Below, in pieces: positions 1 through 8,659 of a DNA stretch of 64,000 nucleotides. Made by a program: the position numbers and the translations under genes. The notes beneath the pieces are model-generated. The model saw only the letters and a list, made by a program, of their open reading frames with translations, searched no databases and was not told the DNA's origin. Source of the DNA: Hathewaya histolytica (lineage in GTDB: Bacteria > Bacillota > Clostridia > Clostridiales > Clostridiaceae); contig NZ_LR590481.1 of NCBI RefSeq assembly GCF_901482605.1, forward strand, positions 124,001-188,000, read 5' to 3'. Within the stretch, counting starts at the first letter, position 1. Every line of letters starts with the position of its first letter.

Positions 1-446
1 AGATGATAAGTAAGTCTAGACTTAATGCATCGAGAAATAGATATAGAAATGTAGAATTTAGACTTGGAGAGATTGAGAATTTACCTGTAGCCGATAATTT
101 TGTAGATGTTATAATATCAAACTGTGTTATAAATTTATCTCCTTCCAAACAAAGGGTGTACAATGAAGCATATCGTGTACTTAAGGGTGGAGGAAGACTT
201 GCAATATCAGATGTAGTCTTAATGAGAAACCTGCCAAAAGAAGTACAAAATGATGAAAAGCTTTACTGTGGCTGAGTTACAGGAGCATCTTCAGTTGAAG
301 AGCTTAAAATCTATTTAACCAAAGCAGGATTTAAAAATATAGATATAGAACTAAAAGAAGTTTCAAGAGAGTATGCAGAAAAATGGGGACATGGCTTAAA
401 AGTAGGGGAGTATATAATGTCTGGTGCTATTAGGGCCATTAAATAA
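1..446 (+). CDS. arsM: Arsenite methyltransferase (ArsM)-like, 3' part, candidate selenoprotein with in-frame UGA
   Basis: SAM-dependent methyltransferase of the ArsM family, which methylates As(III); the 5' end, including the SAM-binding glycine motif, lies outside the window. Visible are the GEIENLPV segment, the SNCVINLS motif holding one conserved arsenic-binding Cys, and the KGGGRLAISDVV strand. Reading reaches LYCG and then meets TGA at 273-275. The same frame continues with VTGASSVEEL and runs 56 more codons to TAA at 444-446, with sequence that keeps family character (for example KAGFKNIDIE). In ArsM proteins the position of the TGA is a Cys equivalent to the third As(III)-binding Cys (C224 of the algal enzyme). 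A hairpin 8 nt after the TGA fits a bacterial SECIS. I therefore annotate read-through as selenocysteine; a nonsense mutation or sequencing error is the alternative. A terminator follows. Confidence 0.7.
284..304 (+). promoter_or_regulatory. Candidate bacterial SECIS hairpin
   Basis: The stem is AGC/GCT plus TCTTC/GAAGA, with one bulged A on the 5' side (287) and apical loop AGTT (293-296). The loop starts 17 nt after the UGA. A GU in the apical loop, a single 5' bulge and this distance match the known E. coli fdhF-type SECIS layout. No folding program was run. Confidence 0.55.
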
Positions 447-530
447 GAGGATATAATATAAGCTAAGGGAGATTTGTTTTACAGGGTATTTAATAATTGT
501 TTAACTATAAACAAAAAATAAGTAATTTAA

Positions 531-550
531 GCCACCTAATGGTGGCTTTT
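531..550 (+). terminator. Rho-independent terminator after arsM-like gene
   Basis: GCCACC-TAAT-GGTGGC hairpin followed by a short T run; it sits between the converging arsM-like and DUF2314 genes. Confidence 0.65.
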
Positions 551-606
551 GTATCTAATATTTTTAACTTTTATACAGTTCTTTTATATATACAAAAGTA
601 TTCGTT

Positions 607-1167
607 TTAATAAGGTTTTTCAGATAACATATATTTTAAAGCTTTATCTAATAAGCGTTTATTATTTGTATCAGCCAACCTTACACGTTCTCCAAAGTGA
701 CCATAAAGTTTATCATTCTTTGTGTATCCCCAATCATATATATCGGCTTCAGTAAATTCTATGAGTTCTCCATCTTTTAATGGAACTATTTTATTTGTAT
801 TAGTATCTATTTTTCCAAAGGTTGCTTTAAAGTCATCATTCGCAACTTTTCCATATATCTTTTTACCTTGCCTTTTAATATCATCTAACCAAACATAGTT
901 ATTTTCTTCACCGTCAGTAAGTATGATTTGTAAAATAAATTCTGTTTCTTTGTTTTTTCTATTATCGAATACTTCCCAAAAGTGTGGTAGAGATTTTCGA
1001 GCATCTTCCATAGCTTTCATCATTTTACTTTCATATGTATCTACATATAGCATATTGCAAGAATTACTAGGAACAGTTTTATTATTATCCTTATTTAGAA
1101 AATATATAATTCCACTTAAAACTGCAGTTGCCAACACAACACTTATAAAGATATGAGATTTTTTCAT
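607..1167 (-). CDS. Membrane-anchored DUF2314 protein
   Basis: 186 residues. The N-terminus (MKKSH then about 20 hydrophobic residues, roughly 5-24) is an uncleaved signal anchor, or a signal peptide without a lipobox Cys. Residues 48-110 match DUF2314 (YegJ-like): ARKSLPHFW, then FILQIILTD, YVWLDDI and KIYGKVAND. The function of this family is unknown. The C-terminal part (EFTEADIYDWGY, YGHFGERVRL) also fits DUF2314. It is convergent with the arsM-like gene and divergent from the ABC pair, so it is transcribed alone. The GGGGGAAAC before the start codon on this strand is a good ribosome-binding site. Confidence 0.75.
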   Translation of the reverse strand: MKKSHIFISVVLATAVLSGIIYFLNKDNNKTVPSNSCNMLYVDTYESKMMKAMEDARKSLPHFWEVFDNRKNKETEFILQIILTDGEENNYVWLDDIKRQGKKIYGKVANDDFKATFGKIDTNTNKIVPLKDGELIEFTEADIYDWGYTKNDKLYGHFGERVRLADTNNKRLLDKALKYMLSEKPY

Positions 1168-1382
1168 AAGTTTCCCCCTAAATTTATTATGTAAAATTTA
1201 AATTTAATGTAATAAAAGAACTGTTACAGAAGTTATTATATCATTTAATATGTCCAAATAGCTTATAAAATTTATAAGAAAGCAGTTGTGTGAATATTTT
1301 GTTATATGTCAAATTACGACAAAAATTTTAACTTTAATATTGTATTATATATCTAATAGCTATAAAGGGGGGAGTTACAATT

Positions 1383-2096
1383 ATTAAGGTAAATAATTTA
1401 ACTAAGAGATATTCAAAGTATAATGTAACTGCATTGGATTGTATGGATTTAGAAATAAGTAAAGGGGATATAGTGGGCCTTCTTGGGCCTAATGGTGCAG
1501 GTAAGACAACTTTAATAAAATGTCTTTGCGGACTTATAGCTCAAGATGAAGGGGATATATTTATTGATAAAATTAGGCTAGAAGAAAAGAATTTAAGAGA
1601 GCACCTTAAAAATATAGGAGCAGTTCTTGAAGGTGCAAGGAACTTATATTGGAATTTAACTGTATTAGATAATGCTTATTATTTAGGAGCATTAAAGGGG
1701 AAGGATAAGAAATATATTGATGAGTTTATAGAAAAGTACAGAGATAGTTTTGGATTAAGTGAACTTCTTGATAGAAAGATAAATTCTCTTTCTTTAGGAC
1801 AAAAGCAGAAAGTTGCTATTATTATATCTTTAATTCATAGACCTAAAATTATAATTTTGGACGAACCATCCAATGGTTTAGATATAGATTCGAAGACAGA
1901 TTTAATAAGCATATTAAAGGACATAAAGGAAGAGTTTAATAGTACCATGCTTATAACTTCTCATGATGTAGATTTTATAAGGAGGGTAGTAGATAAATTT
2001 ATCATAATAAATAAAGGAAAGAAACAAGATCAGTTTGAGAATGATAATCTTAATGTAGAGGATATAGAAAAAATATATAAGGGATTTGTAAATTAG
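1383..2096 (+). CDS. ABC transporter ATP-binding protein, probably ATT start
   Basis: Nucleotide-binding subunit of an ABC-2-type exporter. Walker A GPNGAGKTT (residues about 35-43), signature LSLGQ (about 136), Walker B IIILDEPS (about 156-163), D-loop NGLD and H-loop SHD are all intact. The first ATG or TTG codons (1434, 1443) fall after the conserved first strand. The homologous N-terminus, IKVNNLTKRYSKYNVTALD, reads in frame from an ATT at 1383 (or 1380). That codon lies 8 nt after AAAGGGGGGAG, the only ribosome-binding site here. The start is therefore probably the rare AUU codon. It is followed 40 nt later by the permease and forms a two-gene exporter; substrate unknown. Confidence 0.85.
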   Translation: MKVNNLTKRYSKYNVTALDCMDLEISKGDIVGLLGPNGAGKTTLIKCLCGLIAQDEGDIFIDKIRLEEKNLREHLKNIGAVLEGARNLYWNLTVLDNAYYLGALKGKDKKYIDEFIEKYRDSFGLSELLDRKINSLSLGQKQKVAIIISLIHRPKIIILDEPSNGLDIDSKTDLISILKDIKEEFNSTMLITSHDVDFIRRVVDKFIIINKGKKQDQFENDNLNVEDIEKIYKGFVN

Positions 2097-2136
2097 TTTT
2101 AATTAAGAAAGTTATACTTATAATAGACTTGGGGAT

Positions 2137-2922
2137 GTGAATGGATTGTTATATTTAAATGTTATGAAGGCAGAGGTAGCAAGAGGTTTAAAGGAAAGTT
2201 TTCATTATAAGGTTGGATTTCTAACGGATATTTTGATTTTTTCTCTTCTTTATTTTTATCTTATATTTTCAGGTTCAGCAACTTATATAGGAATTTATTA
2301 TGAAAATAAGGGAAGCGCAAGAACTCTTCTTTTAATAGGATATATATTTTGGAATTTTTCTATATCAAGTATTAATGCTTTAAGTATGGAAATAAGTGCA
2401 GAGGCTTTTAAAGGAACTCTAGAGCAAAAGTTCATGGCTATAGTACCTTTTCCGTTTTTAATAGGTGGAAAAATCATATCTAATTTTATTATAGAGTTTC
2501 TTGAAATAAGTTTAATAATAGTATTATCAATTTTAATTGCAGGAGTGGGAATTACGGTTAACTTAAAGATGGTATTTTCTTTAATTTTGACCTTAATCGG
2601 AATGTATGGTATAGGGCTTATTTTAGGCGGTGTTGCTATAAAGGAAAAGAAAATTGGTAATTTGGTTTTTATAATAAATGGAGCATTATTTCTTTTATGC
2701 GATACTGTAACTAAAACAAATTTTGCTCAAGGATTGTCAAAGGCAGTTCCACTTACTACAGGAATAGATATAGCTAGAAAATCTGCTCTTGGACTTAGGA
2801 TATCCATGAGTGATTGGGGAATGCTTTTAATATGCTCACTTACTTGGATTGTAATAGGAGTTTTTGTGTTTAACTCTTTTACTAGAAAAGCAAAGAAGGA
2901 AGGACTTTTAGGTAATTATTAG
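2137..2922 (+). CDS. ABC-2 type transporter permease
   Basis: 261 residues with about six hydrophobic segments and the ABC-2 fold: a cytoplasmic N-terminus (VARGLKESFHYKVGF), a loop with FKGTLEQKFMA before a membrane helix, and a short basic tail (TRKAKKEG). GTG start after GGGG. It follows the ATP-binding gene with no terminator between them and completes the exporter. The EQKF region resembles permeases of drug- or lipid-type exporters, but sequence alone does not show the substrate. Confidence 0.85.
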   Translation: MNGLLYLNVMKAEVARGLKESFHYKVGFLTDILIFSLLYFYLIFSGSATYIGIYYENKGSARTLLLIGYIFWNFSISSINALSMEISAEAFKGTLEQKFMAIVPFPFLIGGKIISNFIIEFLEISLIIVLSILIAGVGITVNLKMVFSLILTLIGMYGIGLILGGVAIKEKKIGNLVFIINGALFLLCDTVTKTNFAQGLSKAVPLTTGIDIARKSALGLRISMSDWGMLLICSLTWIVIGVFVFNSFTRKAKKEGLLGNY

Positions 2923-2967
2923 ATTTTAATTGTTATTTAAATCATACTTATAAAACAGATATGTAAC

Positions 2968-2997
2968 AAAAACACCCTCCGTAGAGAGGAGGTTTTA
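2968..2997 (+). terminator. Possible terminator after ABC exporter
   Basis: AAAAC-CCTCC / GGAGG-GTTTT hairpin with a short loop; the T run is weak. Confidence 0.45.
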
Positions 2998-3090
2998 AGT
3001 GAGACAAATTAGTAGTAATTACATTTGAAATAAATGATATAATTAAGATATATAACAATAATAAATAATCAAAAGTAGGTGAAGGATATT

Positions 3091-3333
3091 ATGGTAAATA
3101 GATTTTTAATCGCAGGTCCAAATTCAAAATACAAGTTACCAGGTGCTCAAGCTGCTGGTTTTTTAGATGGCTTATGGCATGGGTTAATTGCACCAATTAC
3201 ATTTATAATTGCTATGTGTAATACTAATGTAAGGATTTATGAAACAAATAATACAGGACGTTTATATGAACTTGGCTTTGTTATAGGAATTTCAACTTCC
3301 TTTGCTGGAAGTAGTTCAAAGGTTAGGAGATAA
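3091..3333 (+). CDS. Small membrane protein of unknown function
   Basis: About 80 residues. A polar N-terminus (NRFLIAGPNSKYKLPGAQAAG) is followed by one clear hydrophobic stretch (GLIAPITFIIAMCN), then VRIYETNNTGRLYELGFVIG. I recognise the pattern of small clostridial proteins with a GLWHG...YETNN...YELGF layout but know no function for them. ATG 3091 is preferred over GTG 3079 because GGTGAAGG lies just before it. It is a single gene between the ABC pair and the M42 cluster. A second helix (LGFVIGISTSFAGSS) is possible. Confidence 0.6.
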   Translation: MVNRFLIAGPNSKYKLPGAQAAGFLDGLWHGLIAPITFIIAMCNTNVRIYETNNTGRLYELGFVIGISTSFAGSSSKVRR

Positions 3334-3458
3334 TTATAAAGGTTAAGAGAATTTTATGACTATTGGAAAATTTCGATGTATAATGTTAATAATATAGTAC
3401 TTTATTAAGATGTTTAATATATGTTAATAGATATAATTTTATTGAAGTGGGTGAGGAT

Positions 3459-4502
3459 ATGCAGGAAAAAGAGTTATTAAAAGAATTATGCACGGCTCAT
3501 GGTCCTAGTGGTAGAGAGCATTGGATTTATCCGATTATAAAGAATGCTTTTGATCCACTTTGCAATGAGGTGAGACAGGGCAATTTAAATAATGTTTATG
3601 GGGTTAAAAAGGGAAATGGTAAGGCTAGTATAATGCTTATGGCTCATGCTGATGAAGTATTTATGCTAGTTGATAAAATTTGTGATAATGGTTTTCTAAA
3701 ATTCACTACTTTAGGTATAGACCCAAAAACTTTAGTATCTCAAGAAGTGTTAATTCATGGTTCAGGGAAGATAGATGGAATTATAGGAATCAAACCACCT
3801 CATTTAATGAATGAAGAAGATAGAAACGGAGCTATAAAAGCTGAAAATCTTTTAATTGATACAGGTAAAAGTAAAGAAGAGTTAGAGAAGCTTGTGAATA
3901 TTGGCGATTTTATAACTTTAAAAAGAGATTTCTATGAACTTTTAAACAATAATATGGTATGTAAGGCAACAGATGATAGGGCAAGTATTGTTGCTATGTA
4001 TAGTTGTGCAAAAGAACTTCAAAATACAAATCACGATTTAGATGTTTACTTTGTGTGTTCTTGCCAAGAGGAAGTTGGACATAGAGGTGCCAGAATGGCA
4101 ACTTATGATTTAAATCCTACTCTAGGAATTGCTATAGACGTAACTTTTGATAGTGGTAAAATGGGTATTCCAGAGAAGGAGAACTATTTAGGTAAAGGTC
4201 CTGTTGTTTGTATTGGCTCTAATATTCATCCTAAATTCAGAAAGAAGCTTACAGATATTGCCGAAGAGTATGGAATTCCTTATCAGGTAGAAGTGGAACC
4301 AGGAAATACAGGGACAGACGCTTGGGATATTCAGAATATTAGAAGTGGCGTTCCAACTTTACTAATTTCTATACCTCAAAAGTATATGCATACCACTGTA
4401 GAGATGGTAAATATGCATGATATTAAAAATACAGGTAGAATCATAGCTAAATTTATAGAGAAAATAAATGATGAGGAATTGGAGGACTTATTATGCTTTT
4501 AG
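3459..4502 (+). CDS. M42 family metallopeptidase (TET/glutamyl-aminopeptidase-like)
   Basis: 347 residues, the usual length for M42 cytosolic aminopeptidases, which assemble as large tetrahedral dodecamers and trim short peptides. The metal and catalytic set is complete: H and D in AHADEV, D in TDDRAS, the glutamate pair in QEEVGHRGA, D in AIDVT, and the final H in YMHTTVEM. ATG 3459 is chosen over GTG 3447 because GTGGGTGAGG precedes it at ribosome-binding distance. First of three tandem M42 genes; its stop overlaps the next start by 10 nt, which indicates translational coupling. Confidence 0.85.
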   Translation: MQEKELLKELCTAHGPSGREHWIYPIIKNAFDPLCNEVRQGNLNNVYGVKKGNGKASIMLMAHADEVFMLVDKICDNGFLKFTTLGIDPKTLVSQEVLIHGSGKIDGIIGIKPPHLMNEEDRNGAIKAENLLIDTGKSKEELEKLVNIGDFITLKRDFYELLNNNMVCKATDDRASIVAMYSCAKELQNTNHDLDVYFVCSCQEEVGHRGARMATYDLNPTLGIAIDVTFDSGKMGIPEKENYLGKGPVVCIGSNIHPKFRKKLTDIAEEYGIPYQVEVEPGNTGTDAWDIQNIRSGVPTLLISIPQKYMHTTVEMVNMHDIKNTGRIIAKFIEKINDEELEDLLCF

Positions 4503-5542
4503 AAAAATTGTGTAATGCTCATGGTCCTGTTGGCTATGAGGGAGAAGTTAGAAATATTATAAAAGAAGAAATTATGCCTTATGTAGATGAAATAAAGGTA
4601 GATACTATGGGGAATATCCTTGTACATAAAAAGGGTAATGGACCAAAGGTCTTACTGGATGCTCATATGGATGAAGTGGGATTTATTATAACAGGATATA
4701 ATGATGATGGAACTTTAAGATTCGCACCACTTGGAGGAGTTAATGCAAAAGTTGCTCCTTGTAAAGTTTTATATATTGGTGATACAAAGGTTGTTGGGGT
4801 AATAGGACTTAAACCTATTCATCTTCAAAGTAAAGAGGAGAGAACTAAAGCATTAGGTTACAAGGATTATTGCATTGATATTGGATCTAATTCTAAGGAA
4901 GAGACCCAAAAATTAATATCACTTGGAGAATATGCAGTGTTTTCTACGGAGTTTTCAGACTTTGGTGAAGGCCTTATAAAAGGAAAGGCTTTTGATGATA
5001 GGGTTGGATGTTATGTATTAATAGAAGCATTAAAAGAAACTTATAATTGTGACTTATATGCATCTTTTAGTGTTCAGGAGGAAATCGGAGATAGGGGAGC
5101 TTTTGTTTCTGCATACAATGTACATCCTGAAATTGGACTAGCTTTGGAAGGTACTATTTGTGCTGATATGCCAAATATAGAAGAGCATTTAAAGGCTACA
5201 GAAATAGGTAAAGGGCCTGCAATTTCTATGATGGATAAGACAAGTATTTTCGATTTTGAACTTACAAAGAGCATACTAAAAGTTGCAAAAGAAAATGATA
5301 TACCTCATCAAAGGAGAAAATCTTCAGCAGGTTCCAATGATGCAGGTGCTATGGTATCCAGTGGTGACGGTGCTCGTGTTGCTACTATTTCTGTGCCATG
5401 TAGATATATTCATTCATCCATATCAGTTGCAAGTAAAGAGGACATTGATAACACTGTGAAACTAGTAAAAAATTGGTTACATATTTTAAATTCTTCAGAA
5501 GTTAAATATAAAAGAAAAATAGGGGAAATTTGTATAGGTTAA
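4493..5542 (+). CDS. M42 family metallopeptidase, second copy
   Basis: 349 residues, homologous to the preceding gene and equally complete: AHMDEV, FDDRVG, VQEEIGDRGA, ALEGT (Glu at the usual Asp/Glu metal site) and YIHSSISV. The PDZ-like insert between the first and second metal motifs is present (around residues 70-160). It overlaps the upstream gene and has its own GGAGGACTT-type site. The two active copies probably differ in side-chain preference, as TET paralogues do in archaea; that is inference. The third, degenerate copy follows 48 nt later. Confidence 0.85.
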   Translation: MLLEKLCNAHGPVGYEGEVRNIIKEEIMPYVDEIKVDTMGNILVHKKGNGPKVLLDAHMDEVGFIITGYNDDGTLRFAPLGGVNAKVAPCKVLYIGDTKVVGVIGLKPIHLQSKEERTKALGYKDYCIDIGSNSKEETQKLISLGEYAVFSTEFSDFGEGLIKGKAFDDRVGCYVLIEALKETYNCDLYASFSVQEEIGDRGAFVSAYNVHPEIGLALEGTICADMPNIEEHLKATEIGKGPAISMMDKTSIFDFELTKSILKVAKENDIPHQRRKSSAGSNDAGAMVSSGDGARVATISVPCRYIHSSISVASKEDIDNTVKLVKNWLHILNSSEVKYKRKIGEICIG

Positions 5543-5590
5543 ACTTATATAAATTTTGTTATATAACTTAGATAAAAAGGAGCGGTTTTT

Positions 5591-6514
5591 ATGGATATAT
5601 TATTAGAAAAACTTGTTTGTGCTTTTAAAGTAAGTGGTCATGAACATGGAGTTAAAGAAGTTATTAAAGAAGAATTAAGAAATATAGATTGCGAAATAAA
5701 AGAAGATAAGTTAGGTAATCTTATAGTTAAAATAGGTGATGGAGAAGAAAAAATGATGTTCTCTTCTCATATGGATGAAGTAGGCCTTATGGTAACTTAT
5801 ATAGAAAAAGACGGAAGAGTTAGGTTTACTAATGTAGGAGATGTGAATCCTAGTACTATAATAGATAAAGTAGCTATCTTCAGTGATGGAACACTTGGAA
5901 GAATAAGTACATCAAAAGAAAAACCTGAAATAGAGGATATGTATATAGAACTAGGACTAGAAACTAGAGAAGAAGTTTTAGAGATAATAGAAGAAGGAGA
6001 CGTTGCTAAAATAGAAAGTGAAGTCTTCAATCTTGGAGAAAATATTGTTGGAGCATCTTTAAACAATATAATTAATTGCTATGCTCTAATAAAAGCTATA
6101 AAAGATATAAAAGAAACTTCAAAGGAATGCTATTTCGTATTCTCTTCTCAAGGTAAGTTAGAAGGTAGGGGGGGAAGAGCTGCTGCAAATAATATAGAGC
6201 CAGACTATGCTATAGTTCTTGGCACAGAAGAATTAGAACTTGGATCAGGACCATCTATTGTTGTAAAGGATAAGAATCTTATAATGTGCCATGAAGTTAA
6301 AGAACTTATAGAAAATGCTTCTGACGATGCTGATATAGAAATTCAGTATACAGTAAGTAAGAATGGAACAGAAGGTGGACCTATTCATAAAGAAGTGGGA
6401 GGCATAAAAACAGGTGTCATTGCACTTCCTATAAAATACAAAAATACATTACTTGAGATGGTATCATCAAAAGATTTAGATACTATGGTGGAGCTTATAA
6501 AAGCTATAGTGTAG
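5591..6514 (+). CDS. M42-family protein lacking catalytic residues (pseudoenzyme)
   Basis: 307 residues, about 40 shorter than its two neighbours. The fold is recognisable throughout: SSHMDEVG at 58-65 keeps the first His and Asp. The bridging Asp of GK-x-DDR is replaced (GASLNN, N158-N159), the catalytic Glu pair is Gly-Lys (SQGKLEGRGG, 188-189), and the last metal His is Asn (YKNTLLEM). It is full length for its own frame, has a good AAAGGAG site and no internal stop, so it is probably made. A hetero-oligomeric partner or regulator of the two active copies is plausible. Aminopeptidase activity is unlikely. Confidence 0.75.
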   Translation: MDILLEKLVCAFKVSGHEHGVKEVIKEELRNIDCEIKEDKLGNLIVKIGDGEEKMMFSSHMDEVGLMVTYIEKDGRVRFTNVGDVNPSTIIDKVAIFSDGTLGRISTSKEKPEIEDMYIELGLETREEVLEIIEEGDVAKIESEVFNLGENIVGASLNNIINCYALIKAIKDIKETSKECYFVFSSQGKLEGRGGRAAANNIEPDYAIVLGTEELELGSGPSIVVKDKNLIMCHEVKELIENASDDADIEIQYTVSKNGTEGGPIHKEVGGIKTGVIALPIKYKNTLLEMVSSKDLDTMVELIKAIV

Positions 6515-6555
6515 TAATTATATAGATATAAAATTTTTTGTAAGCTACTCATTGA

Positions 6556-6717
6556 GAAATAACTAAAGTATCATAATTGTTTCAGAGAAAAAGGATTACT
6601 GAATTTTACGAAGCTATGAAAGTGAAATTTTTTAAATGAACCTAAGAGTTTTGATTAGAAAAATTTCTGCTTTCATTTAAGCTTCGTAAAATAAGTAATC
6701 CTATTTTTTTCTTCAAG
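6556..6717 (+). repeat. Structured repeat unit, copy 1, with ~40-bp imperfect hairpin
   Basis: A 162-nt unit repeated at 8660-8821 at about 95% identity. Its core (6592-6702) is an inverted repeat: GGATTACTGAATTTTACGAA pairs with the reverse complement of TTCGTAAAATAAGTAATCC, and ATGAAAG and AATTTTT pair further in, leaving a loop of about 25 nt. TATTTTTTT follows the right arm. It contains no open frame. It could be a very large terminator, a structured RNA, or a MITE-like element. Confidence 0.8.
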
Positions 6718-6894
6718 TGCTAGTACTGTTTTGAGTCATTTATAGCTATAAGATATTATATGAGCTTTTGAAGGAGTATAAGTATTTATAGAATTCTTAT
6801 ATATAAATATGTTATAATTTATAATAACTGGGTTTAAAGACATAAAACTAACGAAAACGTTGTAAATTAACAATTATATATGGAGGAATATATA

Positions 6895-7683
6895 ATGGAA
6901 AAAGTGGTTGTAAATGATAAGTATGGATTGAGTATACGAAAGAGTTTATTTGTGTTTTTTATATATTTTATTTTAAATACTATTTTGATGGTATTGGTTC
7001 AGAGTATATTAATGTCTTTAGAATATACTGGTGCTGATATAGATAACTTCAAAAAGTACGTATACTTATTAGTAGAGACTATAAACTATGTTGTCTTTAT
7101 AAAAATTTATAAGAATTTAACAGAAAATAAATTGAGGTTTTCAAACACAGTTAAGGTTAGTAAATATATGTTTATATTTTTTATTATTATAGGATATATA
7201 TTTATTTATGATAATACATTAAATGTATTGGTTCAGAAATTTACAACTAATAGTTGGTATAATGAGGCTCTAAAAAAGGAATTTGAGTCACCGATAAGCT
7301 TAGTTTTGGGGGCGGCTATAGTAGCACCCATATTTGAAGAGATTTTATTACGAGGAATAATATTAGAAGGGTTAATAGTTAGAAATAAACCTTATGTTGC
7401 TATAACCATCTCATCTTTATTATTTGCATTAATGCATGGTAATTTAGTACAAATACCAAATGCGTTTTTTATTGGGTTTGTAATAGGAATAATTTATTAT
7501 AGAACTAGATCCTTATTACCGTGCATATTCGCCCATTTTGTAAATAACTTTTTTACAATTATAACAGTATATAATCCTGACTTATATAATGATGCTAAGT
7601 TTAGTTTTGTTAAATTAGGGATAGGTACAATTATTTTTATAAGTTCATTCTATATGTTTAAAAGATCAACTAAACACTCATAA
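6895..7683 (+). CDS. CPBP-family (Abi) intramembrane metalloprotease, copy A
   Basis: 262 residues with seven or eight hydrophobic segments. The CPBP (CAAX protease and bacteriocin-processing) motifs are in place: EEILLR at about residues 149-154, FALMH about 30 later, and HFVNN near residue 220, giving the glutamates, histidines and Asn of the Rce1-type active site. Family members process peptides or give bacteriocin immunity; the substrate here is unknown. ATG 6895 is chosen because GGAGG lies 8 nt before it; the upstream ATG at 6880 has no site. It has a near copy at 8995. Confidence 0.85.
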   Translation: MEKVVVNDKYGLSIRKSLFVFFIYFILNTILMVLVQSILMSLEYTGADIDNFKKYVYLLVETINYVVFIKIYKNLTENKLRFSNTVKVSKYMFIFFIIIGYIFIYDNTLNVLVQKFTTNSWYNEALKKEFESPISLVLGAAIVAPIFEEILLRGIILEGLIVRNKPYVAITISSLLFALMHGNLVQIPNAFFIGFVIGIIYYRTRSLLPCIFAHFVNNFFTIITVYNPDLYNDAKFSFVKLGIGTIIFISSFYMFKRSTKHS

Positions 7684-7795
7684 GTTAAGTATAGATATAC
7701 TTAAAAACCATTATATAAAGAAATATTAATAGAATGCATTGATTTTAAAAATACTATTTATTAATAAGTTAATTCTATAAGGGGCAGGGGATTAT

Positions 7796-8608
7796 ATGAA
7801 AAAAATATCATCAACTTCAAAGCACATTCTTTTTTATTTAGAAACTTATTTTTTAGCACAATCCTTATGTGGTGTTATTATGGTATTTATATTATGTATA
7901 GTTAAAGGTAAGGATTTCTTAGAGGATGGTCAGGTCTTGATAAGAGAGAATGCATATATAATAGCATTAATAGCTAGTTTTTTAAGTATTATTATATATA
8001 ATTATGTTTTTAAAAATAGGAAAAAGAGTTTAAAGGATAGACTTATATTAAAAAGGATAGATTTTAAGTGTTCATTAAGGATTATTGCATGTAGTATAGG
8101 GAGTGCTATGTTTTTAGGTTCTGTAGTTTTTTCGATACAGCATAAATTTCCTAGTTATATTAAAACTACTGAGACCATTGACTCAGCGCAAGCATCAGTA
8201 CTAGCTATGGTTTCCATTGTTATAATTTTACCTATATTTGAAGAAATATTATTTAGGGGTTTAGTATTTGACGAACTCAGGAAAAGTAAAAAGTTTAAAC
8301 GAGCTTTAATTATACAAGCCGTTCTATTTGGAATAATGCATGGCAATAGTCTACAAGGCTTATACGCTTTTGCACTTGGGATTACATATGGATTAATATA
8401 TGCTTGGACAAAGTCACTATATGGAAGTATGTTAGCACATATAGTATTTAATCTATTGGGTAGTTCAATTTTTCCTATGATTCTAGATAAAACTAAGAAT
8501 TTTGTATATGGCTATATGGTATTTGGGTTATTAATTTCTATAGTAAGTATGATGTGTATTTATAAACAATCTAATAATGAAAATAAGGCTTTAGATGTTG
8601 GAGTTTAG
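7796..8608 (+). CDS. CPBP-family intramembrane metalloprotease, B type
   Basis: 270 residues, polytopic. Motifs: EEILFRGLVFDEL (about 149), FGIMHGN (about 179) and HIVFNLLG (about 218), all with the expected Glu/Glu/Arg, His and His/Asn residues. It is clearly different from the A-type gene before it. GGGGCAGGGG precedes the ATG. It belongs to the duplicated unit of this region; its second copy survives only as a stump at 9799-9949. Confidence 0.85.
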   Translation: MKKISSTSKHILFYLETYFLAQSLCGVIMVFILCIVKGKDFLEDGQVLIRENAYIIALIASFLSIIIYNYVFKNRKKSLKDRLILKRIDFKCSLRIIACSIGSAMFLGSVVFSIQHKFPSYIKTTETIDSAQASVLAMVSIVIILPIFEEILFRGLVFDELRKSKKFKRALIIQAVLFGIMHGNSLQGLYAFALGITYGLIYAWTKSLYGSMLAHIVFNLLGSSIFPMILDKTKNFVYGYMVFGLLISIVSMMCIYKQSNNENKALDVGV

Positions 8609-8659
8609 ATTTTTACTAGTGGGTATATTTATAGAGGACGTTTGTAGGATAATTATATA

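Noticed and set aside
549-755. 68-codon plus-strand frame
   Set aside because: Antisense to the DUF2314 gene and without a ribosome-binding site.
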